A DNA stretch of 64,000 bases from Dastarcus helophoroides (GCA_028583605.1 CM053332.1:24985692-25049691), one strand, 5' to 3'. Counted from the first letter of the stretch, positions 12,771 through 25,750 are shown. Notes: generated from the letters alone by a model not told the origin. Numbers and translations are program-made.

Positions 12771-13115
12771 GATGGAACGGACTGGTCCTTGGTTATCTTC
12801 AAAAATTGAAACACAGAACTTGTCCCCTGAAACCAAGAAAGATTAAAAAACACAACAAAGGTTACTGGCTAACGCGTTTCGACAGCTAAGCTGTCATCTT
12901 CAGAGAGAAACTACCTGAAACCAAGAAAGATTAAAAAATACAACAAAGGTTGCTCTTAAGCGTTTCGACTCTTCAGAGAGATATTGATGATAGTTTGACT
13001 GTCAAAACGCGTTAGAGCAAACTTTGTTGTGTTTTTCAATCTTTCTTGGTTTCAGACGACAAGATTTATACTTCAATTTTTTGAAGGTATTCAAGGATCA
13101 GTCTGTTCCATTAAA
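12771..13115. mobile_element. Fold-back (palindromic) element, copy 1
   Basis: The left end begins gatggaacggactggtcctt and the right end carries its diverged reverse complement (ggatcagtctgttccat). Inner arms contain ctaacgcgtttcgacagc and its complement, and gattaaaaaacacaacaaag and its complement. An inner part of the left arm is duplicated (~12905-12965). No reading frame is present, so it is a non-autonomous MITE or fold-back. Related copies lie at 15416, 33217, 38290 and 58300. Confidence 0.8.
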
Positions 13116-14520
13116 AAAAAGTCTCTAAGATTCTCGCCTAATGTATAATGCCCAAGATTCTTGCCTAATTCAACATCTAATCTTAAAGTCTTTAAATTTT
13201 TTGCTTAATTTCTAGTTGAGTTTCCAATTTTATCGCCTAATCTAGCGTTGAAGTCTCAAAGTTACTCGCTTAATCTAACGTTGGAGTCTCCAAGTTTTTT
13301 GCTTAATTTAGCATGAAAATTCTTCGATTTTGATGGACTTTTTATTCAGTTGTCTCTATGGGTTACCCAAACTAAAAACCCAAAAAAAATCGAAATTTTG
13401 GGATTCATTTCTAACGTTAATCGAATTTAAAGTCGAAATTTCACAAAACAATGAATCATTGAAATTTTGACAAATCAAATTCTTGACATCCTTATCAAAG
13501 TGAACATGGAAGTGAATCGTTGCGTTCGGTTTCGAAGTATCCTCTTGAATTTGGTCTGTAATCCTATTTAAATCTTAAAATACAACAAAGACTGACCAAC
13601 TCGAGAAGGAACAAATCAAATTCTGCCAAAAAATAAGTAAAGAAAATATAAAAATTTTGGTCTTTGAAATTAAAATTTTATAAAAAAGAACGACATTTTC
13701 CATTAGAGTTGCAAATATCCAGAAAAATTTAAAAATTGTTGGTAAAAAAAAACTAAACTGCAACAAAAATTCCTGAAAATTTCGAAATTCAGGTCGAATT
13801 TGAACAAAAACCAAAAGATCGATTTTAACTTTTCAGAAGCATCCAAAAATTCATAAAATAAGTTCGAAATTATAGCTTTAAACTCAAAACAATTTCTTAA
13901 ATTCGAAACTCGAGATTTAAATTCGCAATTTGCGCGTTAAATTCAAGAAAAAGTTTGAAATTTCAGGTTAAATTCGAGTTTTCAGATGTACATTCAAATT
14001 TTGAGATTTAAATTTAAATTTTGAGATTCAAATTTAAATTTTGAGATTCAAATTTAAATTTTGAGATTTAGATTCAAATTTTGAGATTTAAATTTAAAAA
14101 AAAGTCGAGTTTTGTGATATAATAAGTAAAAATATTTAGATTAAAACCTAGAAAACCTAGTCCAAGTTTTAAATTCTCAAAAATGTTTGAAATTCGAAAT
14201 TCCAGATTTAAATTCGAATTTCCGATTTAATTTTAAATTTTTAGACTTAAATGTAAAAAAAGACTTTTGGGATATAATAAGTCAAAATATTTAGACCAAA
14301 ACCGAAAAAACGTTGTCCAAAAGCTTTAAATTCGAGAAAAAGTTTGAAATTCGAAATTCCAGTTTCAAATTCGAATTTTTAGATTTAAATTCGAAAATAA
14401 GTCGAGATTTGTAATGTAGTCAAAATATTTAGATTGAAAACGAAAGAACGAGTTCAAATTTTTTAGAATAAGTTCAAGTTTTAGTGGAAAATTTTGTAAA
14501 AAATTCTGCGAATTACTCAT
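13116..14520. other. Degenerate AT-rich DNA with short tandem patches
   Basis: Bases 13125-13320 show a degenerate ~50-bp repeat built on 'tctcgcctaat' and 'agtctccaa'. The rest is diverged A/T-rich sequence resembling decayed satellite, including a 21-bp tandem at 13994-14091. No coding exon is supported. Confidence 0.5.
13994..14091 (+). repeat. 21-bp tandem repeat
   Basis: About five head-to-tail copies of a unit close to aaattttgagattcaaattt. Adjacent units differ by single substitutions (attcaaat versus atttaaat). Confidence 0.8.
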
Positions 14521-15089
14521 TAACTATTAGTAGACAAAAAATTGTCTACAGTTGAAAAACTGGGTACACGTTTCGTGTCGGCGAATTTCTATGTTTTGAC
14601 AGTGCACTGACAATGCTAACGTGCCAAATTCGCCCAATACGATAGTTTTTACGACAAAAATGATATGATATCCGCATGAATCGTTCAAGGGTAAGTTTAC
14701 TGATGTTCTCTACATTAAAAAAGCTGCAAATTTCTCTTTGGTCACTAACAAATCGAAGTATTTTCGCTTTATTATTTATTGACACAACAATGTAAAAAAC
14801 TAGGCATAAGTACGGATTATTAAATCAAATTAGTGTCTATTTCTTTTTTAAGATATACCTGTTTTCGATTTCTAAATTTCCAGTTTTACTCAAATTCGGA
14901 ATTGACTCTTTCAGACTTTTTCTTTAATTTTGACTACAAACTTTCGAAATGTTTCATATTTGTCCAAATCTGTAGCTATTCTTTTTCATTTTGGATCCTT
15001 TTTGACTCGTCTTAAAACGCAGTTCAGCTATAATCCCAAAATGTGCACTTTATTCAAAATTTGTAAAAATTTTTATATTTTGAATGTTT
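14521..15089. other. Transition segment, no recognised feature
   Basis: Bases 14521-14825 are more complex than the flanks and do not match the neighbouring satellites. Bases 14826-15089 look like decayed T-rich satellite 2 monomers. No gene is supported. Confidence 0.4.
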
Positions 15090-18000
15090 TTTGAATTTCA
15101 TACCAAAGTTTCGACTTGTTCTCCTAAAAGTGTTAGTTGAATTTTAATAACCTTGATTTTTTCCAAAATGTGTGGTTGTTTTTCTAAAATTTCAGTTACA
15201 AACCAAAGTTTTGATCTTTTTTCTCTTAAAATTTTGTATTGGAACTTAATAACCTCGATTTTTTTCAAAATATCTGGTTTTTTTAACCGAAATTTGCTTG
15301 TTTTAGCAAATTTCGGCTACATTTTTTTAAAAATGTTTGGTTGCTGTTTTGAAACTTCAGCTACAAGCCAAAGTTTCAATTTTTTTCTTAAAATTTTTAA
15401 TTGAAACGTAATAAAAAAAATTGAAACGCAGAACTTGTCCCCTGAAACCAAGAAAAATTAAAAAACACAACAAAGGTTGCTCTAACGCGTTTCGACAGCC
15501 AAGCTGTCATCCTCAGAGATAGCAGTTTCTCTCTAAGGATGACAGCTTGGCTGTCGAAACGCGTTAGAGCAACTTTTGTAGTGTTTTTTAATTTTTCTTG
15601 ATTTCAGGGGACAAGTTCTGTGTTTCAATTTTTGAAGATAACCAAGGACCAGTCCGTTCCATCAAAAGAAACGTAATAAATTCGATTTTTTTCAAAATGT
15701 TTGGTTGTTTTTCCAAAACTCTAGCTACAAACCAAAGTTTTGATTTGTTTCTTTTAAAATTTTAAATTGAAACTGAATAATCTCAATTTTTTTCCAAAAT
15801 GTTTGATTTTTACCAAAATTTGATTGCTTTCCCAAAATTTCAACTACAAACGAAAGTTCCGATTTTTTTTTTTAAAATATTTAGTTGAAACGTAATAAAT
15901 TCAATTTTATGCAAAATATTTGGTTGCTTTTTCGAAATTCCAGCTGCAAATCAAAGTTTCGATTCTTTTCTCTTAAAATTGTTAATTGAAACTTAATAAA
16001 CCCGATTTTTTTCAAAATGTTTGTTTTTTTTATCGAAATTTGCCTGTTTTAGCAAATTTCAGCTACATTTTTTTAAAAATGTTTGGTTGCTGTTTTAAAA
16101 CTTCAGCTACAAATCAAAGTTTCAATTTTTTTCTTAAAATTTTTAATTGAAACGTAATAAATTCGATTTTTTTCAAAATGTTTGGTTGTTTTTGCAAAAC
16201 TCTAGCTACAAACCAAAGTTTTGATTTTTTCTTTTAAAATTTTAAATTGAAACTGAATAATCTCAATTTTTTTCCAAAATGTTTGATTTTTACCAAAATT
16301 TGATTGTTTTCCCAAAATTTCAACTACAAACGAAAGTTCCGATTTTTCTTCTTAAAATGTTTAGTTGAAACGTAATAAATTCCATTTTATGCAAAATATT
16401 TGGTTGCTTTTTCGAAATTCCAGCTACAAACCAAAGTTTCGATTCTTTTCTCTTAGAATTTTTAATTGAAACTTAATAAACCCGATTTTTTTCAAAATGT
16501 TTGGTTTTTTTATCGAAATTTGCCTGTTTTAGCAAATTTCAGCTACATTTTTTTAAAAATGTTTGGTTGCTGTTTTAAAACTTCAGCTACAAATCAAAGT
16601 TTCAATTTTTTTCTTAAAATTTTTAATTGAAACGTAATAAATTCGATTTTTTTCAAAATGTTTGGTTGTTTTTCCAAAACTCTAGCTACAAACCAAAGTT
16701 TTGATTTTTTCTTTTAAAATTTTGAAATGAAATTGAATAATCTCAATTTTTTTCCAAAACGTTTGATTTTTACCAAAATTTGATTGTTTTCCCAAAATTT
16801 TAACTACAAACGAAAATTCCGATTTTTCTTCTTAAAATGTTTAGTTGAAACGTAATAAATTCCATTTTATGCAAAATATTTAGTTGCTTTTTCGAAATTC
16901 CAGCTACAAACCAAAGTTTCGATTCTTTTCTCTTAGAATTTTTAATTGAAACTTAATAAACCCGATTTTTTTTAAAATGTTTGGTTTTTTTATCGAAATT
17001 TGCTTGTTTTAGCAAATTTCAGCTACATTTTTTTAAAAATGTTTGGTTGCTGTTTTAAAACTTCAGCTACAAATCAAAGTTTCAATTTTTTTCTTAAAAT
17101 TTTTAACTGAAACGTAATAAATTCGATTTTTTTCAAAATGTTTGGTTGTTTTTCCAAAACTCTAGCTACAAACCAAAGTTTTGATTTTTTCTTTTGAAAT
17201 TTGAAATTGAAACTGAATAATCCCAATTTTTTCCAAAATGTTTGATTTTTACCAAAATTTGATTGTTTTCCCAACATTTCAACTACAAACGAAAGTTCCG
17301 ATTTTTCTTCTTAAAATGTTTAGTTAAAACGTAATAAATTCCATTTTATGCAAAATATTTGGTTGCTTTTTCGAAATTCCAGCTACAAACCAAAGTTTCG
17401 ATTCTTTTCTCTTAGAATTTTTAATTGAAACTTAATAAACCTTGATTTTTTTTTAAATGTTTGGTTTTTTTATCGAAATTTGGTTGTTCTACCAAAATTT
17501 TAGCTACAAACCAAAGTTTAGGTTTTTTCCTCCCAAAATTTTTAACTGAAACTTAATAAACTCGATTTTTTTCAAAAATGTTTGGTTTTTTTTAATCAAA
17601 ATTTGGTCGTTTCACCAAAATTTCGGCAACAAATCAAAGTTTCCATTTTTTTCTGAAAATTTTTAATTGAAACTCAATAAAACCGATTTTTTTTTAATGT
17701 TTGGTTTTTTTATCGAAATTTGGGTTGTTTTAGCAAAATTTTAGCTACAAACCAAAGTTTAGATTTTTTTCCCCTAAAATTTTTAACTGAAACTTAATTA
17801 ACTCGATTTTTTCTAAAATGTTTGGTTTTTTTAATCAAAATTTGGTTGTTTTACCAAAATTTCAGCAACAAATCAAAGTTTCCATTTTTTTTGAAAATTT
17901 TAAGTTAAACCGTAATAAATTCGATTTTTTCCAAATTGTTTTGGTTTCTTTCTCGAAATTTCAGCTGCAAGCAAAGTTTCGATTTTTTTTTCTTAAAAAC

Positions 18001-21000
18001 TTTAGTTGAAACGTAACGAATTCGATGTTTTCCAAAATGTTTGGTTGCTTTTTAAAAATTACAGCTACAAACCAAAGTTTCGATTTATTTCTTAAAATTT
18101 TTAATTAAAACTAAATAAACCCGATTTTTTTTCAAACGTTTGGTTTTTTTAATCGAAATTTGGGTTGTTTCAGCAAAATTTCAGCTACAAACCAAAGTTT
18201 AGATTGTTTTTTCCTAAAATTTTTAGCTAAAAACTTAATTAATTCGATTATTTCTAAAATGTTTGGTTTTTTTTATCAAAATTTGGTTGTTTCACCAAAG
18301 TTTTAGCTGCAAATTAAAGTTTCAATTTTTTTTTTTCGAAAATTTTTAGTTACACCGTAATAAATTCGATTTTTCCCCAAAACGTTTTGTTGCTTTCTCC
18401 AAATTTTAGCTACAAACCAAGTTTCGAGTTTTTTTCCCTAAAATTTTTAGTTGAAAACTAATTAACTCGATTTTTGTTCAAATGTTTGGTTGCTCTTTCA
18501 AAATTTGAGCTACAAACCAAAGTTTTGATTTTTTTTTCTTAAAATTTTCAACGGAAACTTAATAAACACAATTTTTTTTCAACATTTTTGGTTTTTTATC
18601 GAGATTTGATTGTTTTACCCAAATTTCAGCTACAAATCAAAGTTTAGATTTTTTTTTCTCTAAAAATCTTTAGTTGAAACGTAATTAATTTGATTTTATC
18701 CAAAATGTTAGGTTGCTTTTTTGAAATTCCAGCTAGGAATCAAAGTTCAATTCTTTTTTCTTAAAATTTTTAGTTACATCGTAATAAGTTTGATTTTTTT
18801 CAAAATGTTTGGTTTCTTTCTCGAAATTCCAGCTGCAAACCAAGTTTCGATTTTTTTTTCTTAAAATCTTTAGTTGAAACGTAGGGAATTCGATAGAGAA
18901 ACGTAGAAAATTCGATGTTTTCTAAAATGTTTGGTTGCTTTTTAAAAATTACAGCTACAAACCAAAGTTTTGATTTTTTTCTTAACATTTTTAATTAAAA
19001 CTAAATAAATCCGATTTTTTTCAAATGTTTGGTTTTTTAATCGAAATTTGGGTTGTTTTAGCGAAATTTCAGCTACAAACCAAAGTTTAGATTGTTTTCT
19101 CCTAAAATTTTTACCTGAAACTTAATTAACTCGATTTTTATGAAATGTTTGGTTTTTTTTATCAAAATTTGGTTGTTTTACCAAAATTTTAGCTGCAAAT
19201 CAAAGTTTCAATTTTTTTTTCGAAAATTTTTTGTTACATAGTAATAAATTCGATTTTTTCCAAAACGTTTGGTTGCTTTCTCGAAACTTCAGCTACAAAT
19301 GTTTGTTTTTTTTTATCAAAATTTGGTTGTTTTACCACAATTTTAGCTGCAAATCAAGGTTTCAATTTTTTTTTTTCGGAAATTTTTAGCTACACCGTAA
19401 TAAATTCGATTTTTTCCAAAACGTTTGGTTGCTTTCTCGAAATTTCAGCTACAAATGTTTGTTTTTTTTTATCAAAATTTGGTTGTTTTACCACAATTTT
19501 AGCTGCAAATCAAGGTTTCAATTTTTTTTTCGGAAATTTTTAGCTACACCGTAATAAATTCAATTTTTTCCAAAATGTTTGGTTGATCTTTTAAAATTCT
19601 AGCTACAAACCAAAGTTTAGATTTTTTTTCCTTTAAATTTTCAACTTAAACTTAATAAACTCAATTTTTTTCTAATATTTTCGGTTTTTTATCGAGATTT
19701 GATTGTTTTACCAAAATTCTAGCTACAAACAAAAGTTAAGATTTTTTTCTCCTAAAATGTTATAATAATATAATAAACCCAATTTTTTTTTAAAATGTTT
19801 GGTCTTTTTTACCAAAATTTAGGTTGTTTTACCAAAATTTCAGCTACAAACCAAAGTTTCTCCTAAAATTTTTAACTGAAACTTAATAAACTCGATTTTT
19901 TCCAAAATGTTTGATTTTTTTATTAAAATGTGATTGTTTTACCAAAATTTCAGCTACGAATCAAAGTTTTAATTTCGTTTTCTAAAACTATTTAATTATA
20001 CCGTAAAAAATTCGATTTTTTTCAAAATATTTTGTTGCTTTCTCGAAATTTCAGCTACAAACTAAGTTTCGATTTTTTTTTCTTAAAATCTTTAGTTGAA
20101 ACTTAATGAATTCGATTCTTTTTAAAATGTTTGGTTGCTTTTTTAAAATTTGAGCTACAAAACAAAGTTTTGATTTTTTCTTGCAATTTTTGATTAAAAT
20201 GTAATAAATTCGATTTTTATTTAAATGTTTGGTTGTTTTTCCAAAATTCTAGTTACAAACCAAAGTTTTAATTTTTTTTATAATTTTAAATTGAAACTGA
20301 ATAAACTCAATGTTTTTCCAAAATGTTTAATTTTTATCAAAATTTGATTGTTTTACCAAAATTTCAGCTACAAACCAAAGTTTGGATTTTTTCTCCTAAA
20401 ATCTTTAGTTAAAATGTAATAAATTCGATTTTATTCATAATGTTTGGTTGCTTTTTCGAAATTCTAGCTCCAAACCAAAGTGTCGATTTTTTTTCTTAAA
20501 ATTTTTAATTGAAACTTAGTAAACCCGATTTTTTAAAAAATGTTTGGTTTTTTACCGAAATTTGGTTATTTTACCAAAATTTCAGCTACAAACCAAAGTT
20601 TACATTTTTTCTCCCTAAGATTTGTAACTGAAACTTAATAAATTCCATTTTTTTTTCAAAAATGTTTGGTTTTTTTTAATCAAAATTTGGTTGTTTTACC
20701 AAAATTTCGGCTTAAAATCAAAGTTTCAATTTTCTTTCTGAAATTTTTTAGTTACATCGTAATAAATTCGATTTTTTCCAAAATGTTTGGTTGCTTTCTC
20801 GAAATTTCAGCTACAAACCAAGTTTCGATTTTTTTTTTCTTAAAATTTTTAGTTAAAACGTAGTGAATTCGATTTTATTCCAAAATGTTTAGTTGTTTTT
20901 CCAAAATTTTAGCTACAAACCAAAGTTTTGATTTTTTCCTTCTAAAATTTTTAGCTGAAACTTAATAAACAAGATTTTTTTCAAAATTTTTGGTTTGTTT

Positions 21001-22030
21001 ACCGAAATTTGGTTGTTTTACCAAAATTTGGTTGTTTTACCAAAATTTCAGCTACAAAACAAAATTTAGATTTTTTTTTCCTAAAATTTTTAACTAAAAG
21101 TTAATTAACTCGATTTTTTCAAAAATGTTTCGTTTTTTTAATCAAAATTTAGTTGTTTTACCAAAATTTTAGCTTCAAAAAAAAGTTTCAATTTTTTTTC
21201 TGAAAATTTTTAGTTACATCGTAATAAATTCGATTTTTTCCAAAATGATTGGTTGCTTTCTCGAAATTTGAGCTACAAACCAAGTTTCGATTTTTTTTCT
21301 TTAAATCTTTAGTTGAAACTTAATGAATTCGATTTTTTCCAAAATGTTTGGTTGCTCTTTCAAAATTCCAGCTGCAAACCAAAATTGCGATAGCGTTTTC
21401 TTAAAATTTTTAACTGAAACTTAATAAACTTAAATTTTTTTAATATTTTTGGTTTTTTATCGAGATTTGATTGTTTTACCAAAATTCCAGCTACAAATCA
21501 AAGTTAAGATTTTTTTTCTCTTAAAATCTTTAGTTGAAACGTAATAAATTCGATTTTATCTAAAATGTTTGGTTGCTTTTTTGAAATTCCAGCTACAAAC
21601 CAAAGTTTCGATTCTTTTTTCTTAAAATTTTCAATTGAAACTTAATAAACGCGATTTTTTTCAAAATATTTGGTCTTTTTATCGAAATTTGCCTGCTTTA
21701 ACAAAATTTTAGTTACAAACCAAAGTTTAGATTTTTTCCTCCTAAAATTTTTAACTGAAACTTAATAAACTTGATTGTTTCCAAATTATTTGGTTTTTTT
21801 TTGATCAAAATTTGGTTGTTTGACTAAAATTTCAGCTTCAAATCAAAGTTTCAATTTTTTTGTGAAAATTTTTAACCACACCGTAATAAATTCGATTTTT
21901 TCCAAAATGTTTTTGGTTGCTTTTTCGAAATTTCAGATACAAACCAAGTTTCGATTTTTTTTTCTTAAAATATTTAGTTAAAACCTAATGAATTCGATTT
22001 TTTCCAAAATGTTTGGTTGCTCTCTTACAG
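15090..22030 (+). repeat. Satellite 2: T-rich array of ~105-bp monomers
   Basis: Tandem monomers share the core cagctacaaaccaaagtttc, followed by a T run, aaaatttttagttgaaac, gtaataaattcg and ccaaaatgtttggttg. A 480-bp higher-order unit is present at 15694, 16175, 16655 and 17135 with only scattered differences, whereas monomers beyond ~17.6 kb are much more diverged. A second local unit of ~159 bp is doubled near 19260-19580. A fold-back element interrupts the array at 15416-15667. The array ends near 22030, ~95 bp before the LTR element. Confidence 0.9.
15416..15667. mobile_element. Fold-back element, copy 2, inserted into satellite 2
   Basis: Two ~100-bp arms (about 15419-15519 and 15531-15630) are near-perfect reverse complements around a short centre. 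The right side extends to aaggaccagtccgttccatc, but the matching outer left end is missing. The satellite word gaaacgtaataaa flanks both sides (15403-15415 and 15668-15680), consistent with a 13-bp target duplication or with the word's normal recurrence in the array. Confidence 0.85.
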
Positions 22031-22124
22031 TGAAGACTAGCAACTTAAAGTGTTTGCTTTCATTTATTTTTCTCTGCGTTTATTCTTACGTACCATCATT
22101 ATTTTATTTTTTATTATTATTTAT
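22031..22124. other. Short unique spacer before the LTR element
   Basis: Non-satellite sequence between the last satellite 2 monomer and the first LTR. It ends in TTAT, the presumed target-site duplication. Confidence 0.5.
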
Positions 22125-22499
22125 TGTTACGTGCGTTATCGGTTCGAATTGATACACGTGATAGATTATACCCACTTTATTACTGAATTAACTCGGCACA
22201 ATTCAACTGAACAGTAACTCACTAATTATTTACTAATTGCTAACCAACTTATTGCTCTTGCTTCTAACTGACTGACTCGAGGGAAAACTGACCGCCTTTT
22301 TATAGTTTCGGCCCGCGTCTTCCAGAATTTTCGGCAGATAAGGCTTATCGAATGCCGAAATTTCTGGAACGCTTATCTGCCGTTTGTTTCGTTATCGCGG
22401 CCGCTTTCCCCTTATCAGAACCTTCTAGAAACTTTTTTTATTTACTAAATTCTACAATTCTATTTTAAATCCTATTTCATCTATTTACATTGCGTTACA
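22125..22499 (-). repeat. 3' LTR of the Gypsy element
   Basis: 375-bp LTR, TG...CA. It differs from the other LTR at three positions noticed by eye: tactg/tattg, gctcttg/gcacttg and attttaaat/attctaaat. Because the element is on the - strand this is its 3' LTR. Confidence 0.95.
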
Positions 22500-22512
22500 C
22501 TGCCTCCCCTTA
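22500..22512 (-). other. Polypurine tract
   Basis: On the - strand the bases AAGGGGAGGCAG directly precede the LTR's TG, the expected position of the plus-strand primer in a Ty3/Gypsy element. Confidence 0.8.
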
Positions 22513-22528
22513 GAAATGATCGTCCCGA

Positions 22529-22990
22529 TCAGTTCCAATCAGTCACTTCGCCACTAAATTTGCATAGTCTGTTAAGGTGTACCACTTTCATTTTACTCCT
22601 GGAGCTACGCTGGATCCTGTATACCAAGTCGTTGATCCTCTTCAGCACTTTGTACGGCCCTTCCCAAGATGGCGTAAACTTTGGCGGAACTCCTTTCTTT
22701 CGCTGAGGGTTGTATAGCCATACCAACTCGCCCTCACTGAAACCACCATGATTGGCATTCACGTCATACCTGGCCTTCATCCGGTCCGTCGCCAAGTTGA
22801 TCTTCGTCCGCACCAGAGCATGCGTCTCCAGTATCGCTTCCCTCAAGTCATCTACGAAACCCATCGTTTCCCTGGGGACCTCCCTTGGTGATCCAAACAC
22901 CAAGTCACACGGAAGCCGCAGTTCCCTCCCGAAGATCACTTTTGCCGGAGTCTGACTTGTAGTTTCATGAGTTGCCGCGCGATAGGCCAT
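22529..22990 (-). pseudogene. Gypsy integrase C-terminal part
   Basis: This 153-codon frame carries the C-terminal part of integrase after the catalytic core. It starts with MAYRAATHETT, a conserved stretch after the third catalytic residue. It contains the GPY/F-type module (WEGPYKVLKRINDLVYRIQ, residues ~109-127) followed by KVVHLNRL. It ends 30 bp before the LTR. It is separated from the upstream integrase sequence by frameshifts in 22990-23165, so it is a fragment of a broken gene and not an independent one. Confidence 0.85.
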
Positions 22991-23165
22991 CAGAAACAGT
23001 GGTAGATGTCGGTCCCAGTCGGTCTGATGTTTGGAAACGACCTTCGAAAGATGTTCCTCTAATGTCCTGTTAGATCTCTCTACCGTCAGACTGCGGATGA
23101 AGAGGTGTTGTTCGAGTTTTCCTTATTCCAAGAAGACGACACACCTCTTGGAAAACCCCGATTCA
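22991..23165 (-). pseudogene. Frameshifted segment of the Gypsy integrase core
   Basis: The integrase core, including the region of the third catalytic residue (the E of DDE), can be followed only by changing frame at least twice. The first change is near 23158 after NFESG and the second near 23080 after a HPQSDG motif. The intervening frame reaches a stop shortly after the second shift. This explains why the upstream frame ends in an unrelated tail. Confidence 0.75.
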
Positions 23166-25750
23166 AAGTTCCTTCCCTGGTCCAAGTGTAGTTCAAAGGG
23201 AACACCAAATCGATAGATGAAGTTGTCCACAAGAACCCTTGCCACTGTGGTGGCTTCCTGGTTCGGGATGGCACAAGCTTCAGGCCATTTACTGAAATAA
23301 TCCATGGCCATCAGGATGTACTTGTTTTCATCGTTTGAAGCTGGGAATGGTCCTGCTACATCGATTGCAATTCTTTCAAATGGAGCTCCCACATTATATT
23401 GCTTCAGGGCCCCTTTGGTTCTCGTACGAGGACCCTTGGAAGCAGCACAGGTGACACATTTCCGACACCACCGCTCGACGTCCTCCCTGCAGTTGACCCA
23501 ATAGAACCGTTTTCGAACCTTCTCCAGGGTCTTGTTCATCCCTAGGTGTCCACCAGAGGTTCCATTGTGCACCTCCCACAAGACCTGTGGAATCTTCTCC
23601 TGAGGCATCACCAACTGCAAGTTGACACGCTTTCCATCCGCGCTTTCCCATGCTCTCCTCAGTACCCCGTCCTCGACCTGGAGGGATTTCCATTGAGCCC
23701 ACAAATTCTTAAGAGCTGGACTTCTGTCGGAAACCTCTTGCCATTCCGGTCTGTCTCCAGCTTCTTTCCATTCCAATATGGGTCCGATATCAGCGTCGCT
23801 CCTCTGTAGATTTCGAAGACCTTCAACAGTCCATTCGTCTTCTGGCTGGATAGAAGTGACCCTTATATCCACCATGTCCTCATGGTCCTCAACTCGTCTG
23901 CAGTGTTTGCAATCCCCACAAGGTCTTCTGGACAAAGCGTCAGCGTTGTTATGCTGCCGTCCCGGTCGATGATGCACCTTAAAGTGATACTGCTGAAGCC
24001 TTTCTAACCATCTAGCCGTCTGTCCCTCCGCGTTCTTCATTCGGAGTAACCAAGAAAGTGCCGAATGATCTGTTCTGATAAGGAATTCTTGCCCGTACAA
24101 GTACTTGTGGAAGTGTTCCACGGCCTTCACTATCGCAAGAAGTTCCTTCCTGGTGGTGCAATAGTTCCTCTCCGGCTTTGTCAGGATCTTGCTGTAATAT
24201 TCGATGACTCTTTCTTCACCGCCTTGAACTTGGGACAGCACAGCCCCAATGCCGACGTTACGGGCATCAGTGTCTAACACGAACTTCCCATTCTGCTGAG
24301 GATACGCCAAGATAGGATTTGTACACAAGGCGGACTTCAATTTTCGGAAAGCGGTATCACAGTCTGGAGTCCAGGCATAAGGCATTCTTTCTTTAGTTAG
24401 TCGGTGTAACGGCGCAGCGATGATGGCGAAGCCTTTCACAAATCTCCTGTAATAGGTGCATAACCCAAGAAATTTCCTTAGTTCATGTTTATCTTTGGGT
24501 TTTGGCCAGTCACAGATTGCTTGAGTATCGTGTGCCACAGTAACCTTGACTCCTGGGTCCACGGTTGCCTGTACATTTCTTCCATCCACGCTGGCTTCCA
24601 CCATCAAACTCTCCTTGGTCCTTTTTATCTGTTTGATTGGAAGAGTTTTGACGATTGGTTCCTTGACATTAGCTAGTGAATTCCTCTTCTGGACGTGTTG
24701 TTTTCTTACTGTGATGCTTGTCGACTTCTTGGGGGTTGACCTGCAATCCTTCTTGAAGTGCCCCGGTTTGCCACAGCTGTAACAAGTTATGCTTTTGCTG
24801 GATCGACCTTTAAGAGCTCCCAGCAGTTCTTTGATGCTCGCGTTCACATCCTTCATGCTAGCGTTCATGTTCGCCTTTATTTCCTCCATGTTAGCACTTA
24901 TGTTCGTGTTCGCCTCCTTTGTGTTAGCGCTCATATTCGCAAGATCAGGGTTATTCGCAACCTCCTTGATGTTGGCCTTCCTTATTCTCCGTGACGCCTC
25001 TGGCTCCGAAACCTTGTAAGCAGCTTCTACCTCCAAAGCTCTAATTAGTGCCTCCCTTGATGTTCGGAAGTTTGACAAGCGCATCACTCCCTGGACTTCT
25101 GAGTCTCGTAGTCCTTCTATGAAAATTCTAACTGTGTAAAGTTCCAAAAATTTAGTTGGTACTGTTGGATAAGCAGCATGAGCCAATCTTTTTACGTCGG
25201 CCTTGAATAATTCTTGCAGCGTTTCATCACTTTTCTGCTTTCTTACTAGTAGTTGCGACTGGGCTACTTGCGGCAAATGATGATCTTCAAATCTCAGCTC
25301 TAAAGCTCTAACTAAATCCGCATAGTTAGCTAGTTCATGGTCAGATAGAGCTCGGAGTAGTTCCAGAGCTTTTCCGCGAAGGGATATCACCAATGAAGTC
25401 ACTTTTTCGTCTTCCGTCCATCTATTCGCCCTAACAGCAGCTTCGAACTGAATTCTGTAAGCCTGGAAAGATGTTTGTCCATCAAAGGTCGGAGGTTTCA
25501 CCTTTTGGGAAGAACTAGCAGGTACACTTTCGGATTCGTGTTGTATGACTTGTCCACTTAGCAACTTCTTCATGTTTTTTTCGATGTTGCTAATCCTCTT
25601 TTGTGTTGCATTTTCCAAATCAAAAAGCTTGCTGTTGAATTTTTCTTTTACTTCTCCAATTTCTTCCCTGACTTCGCCAATCTCTTCCTGCATTTCTTCT
25701 CGCATTCCTGTAATCTGTTCTTTTACTTCTTCTTTCATTTCTTCTCTCAT
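23123..25750 (-). pseudogene. Gypsy Gag-Pol frame with in-frame loss of protease/RT core
   Basis: The 875-codon frame opens with a charged helix repeat (MREEMKEEVKEQ) that is the internal part of Gag. Next come the capsid-like region (residues ~75-250), an Asn/Ala-rich repeat (~265-310) and a CCHC zinc knuckle (CYSCGKPGHFKKDC, ~322-335). A protease-like ATVDPGVKVTVA (~405), lacking the usual DTG/DSG, runs straight into AICDWPKPKDKHELRKFLG, which lies after the catalytic region of reverse transcriptase; the YxDD motif is absent. RNase H follows (DTDARNVGIGAVLS, then TDHSALSWLL and NNADALSRR). The integrase HHCC zinc motif (EVHNGTSGGHLG, CRKCVTC) and two of the three DDE residues (AIDVAGPF, HLDQGRNFES) complete it. 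The end SKRCVVFLE is out-of-frame tail. Normal products would be Gag and a Pol polyprotein; this copy cannot make a working reverse transcriptase. Confidence 0.9.

Noticed and set aside
3240..22030. Satellites 1 and 2 as inverted versions of one family
   Set aside because: The reverse complement of the satellite 2 monomer does not align with satellite 1 submonomers beyond general A/T runs; period and core words differ.
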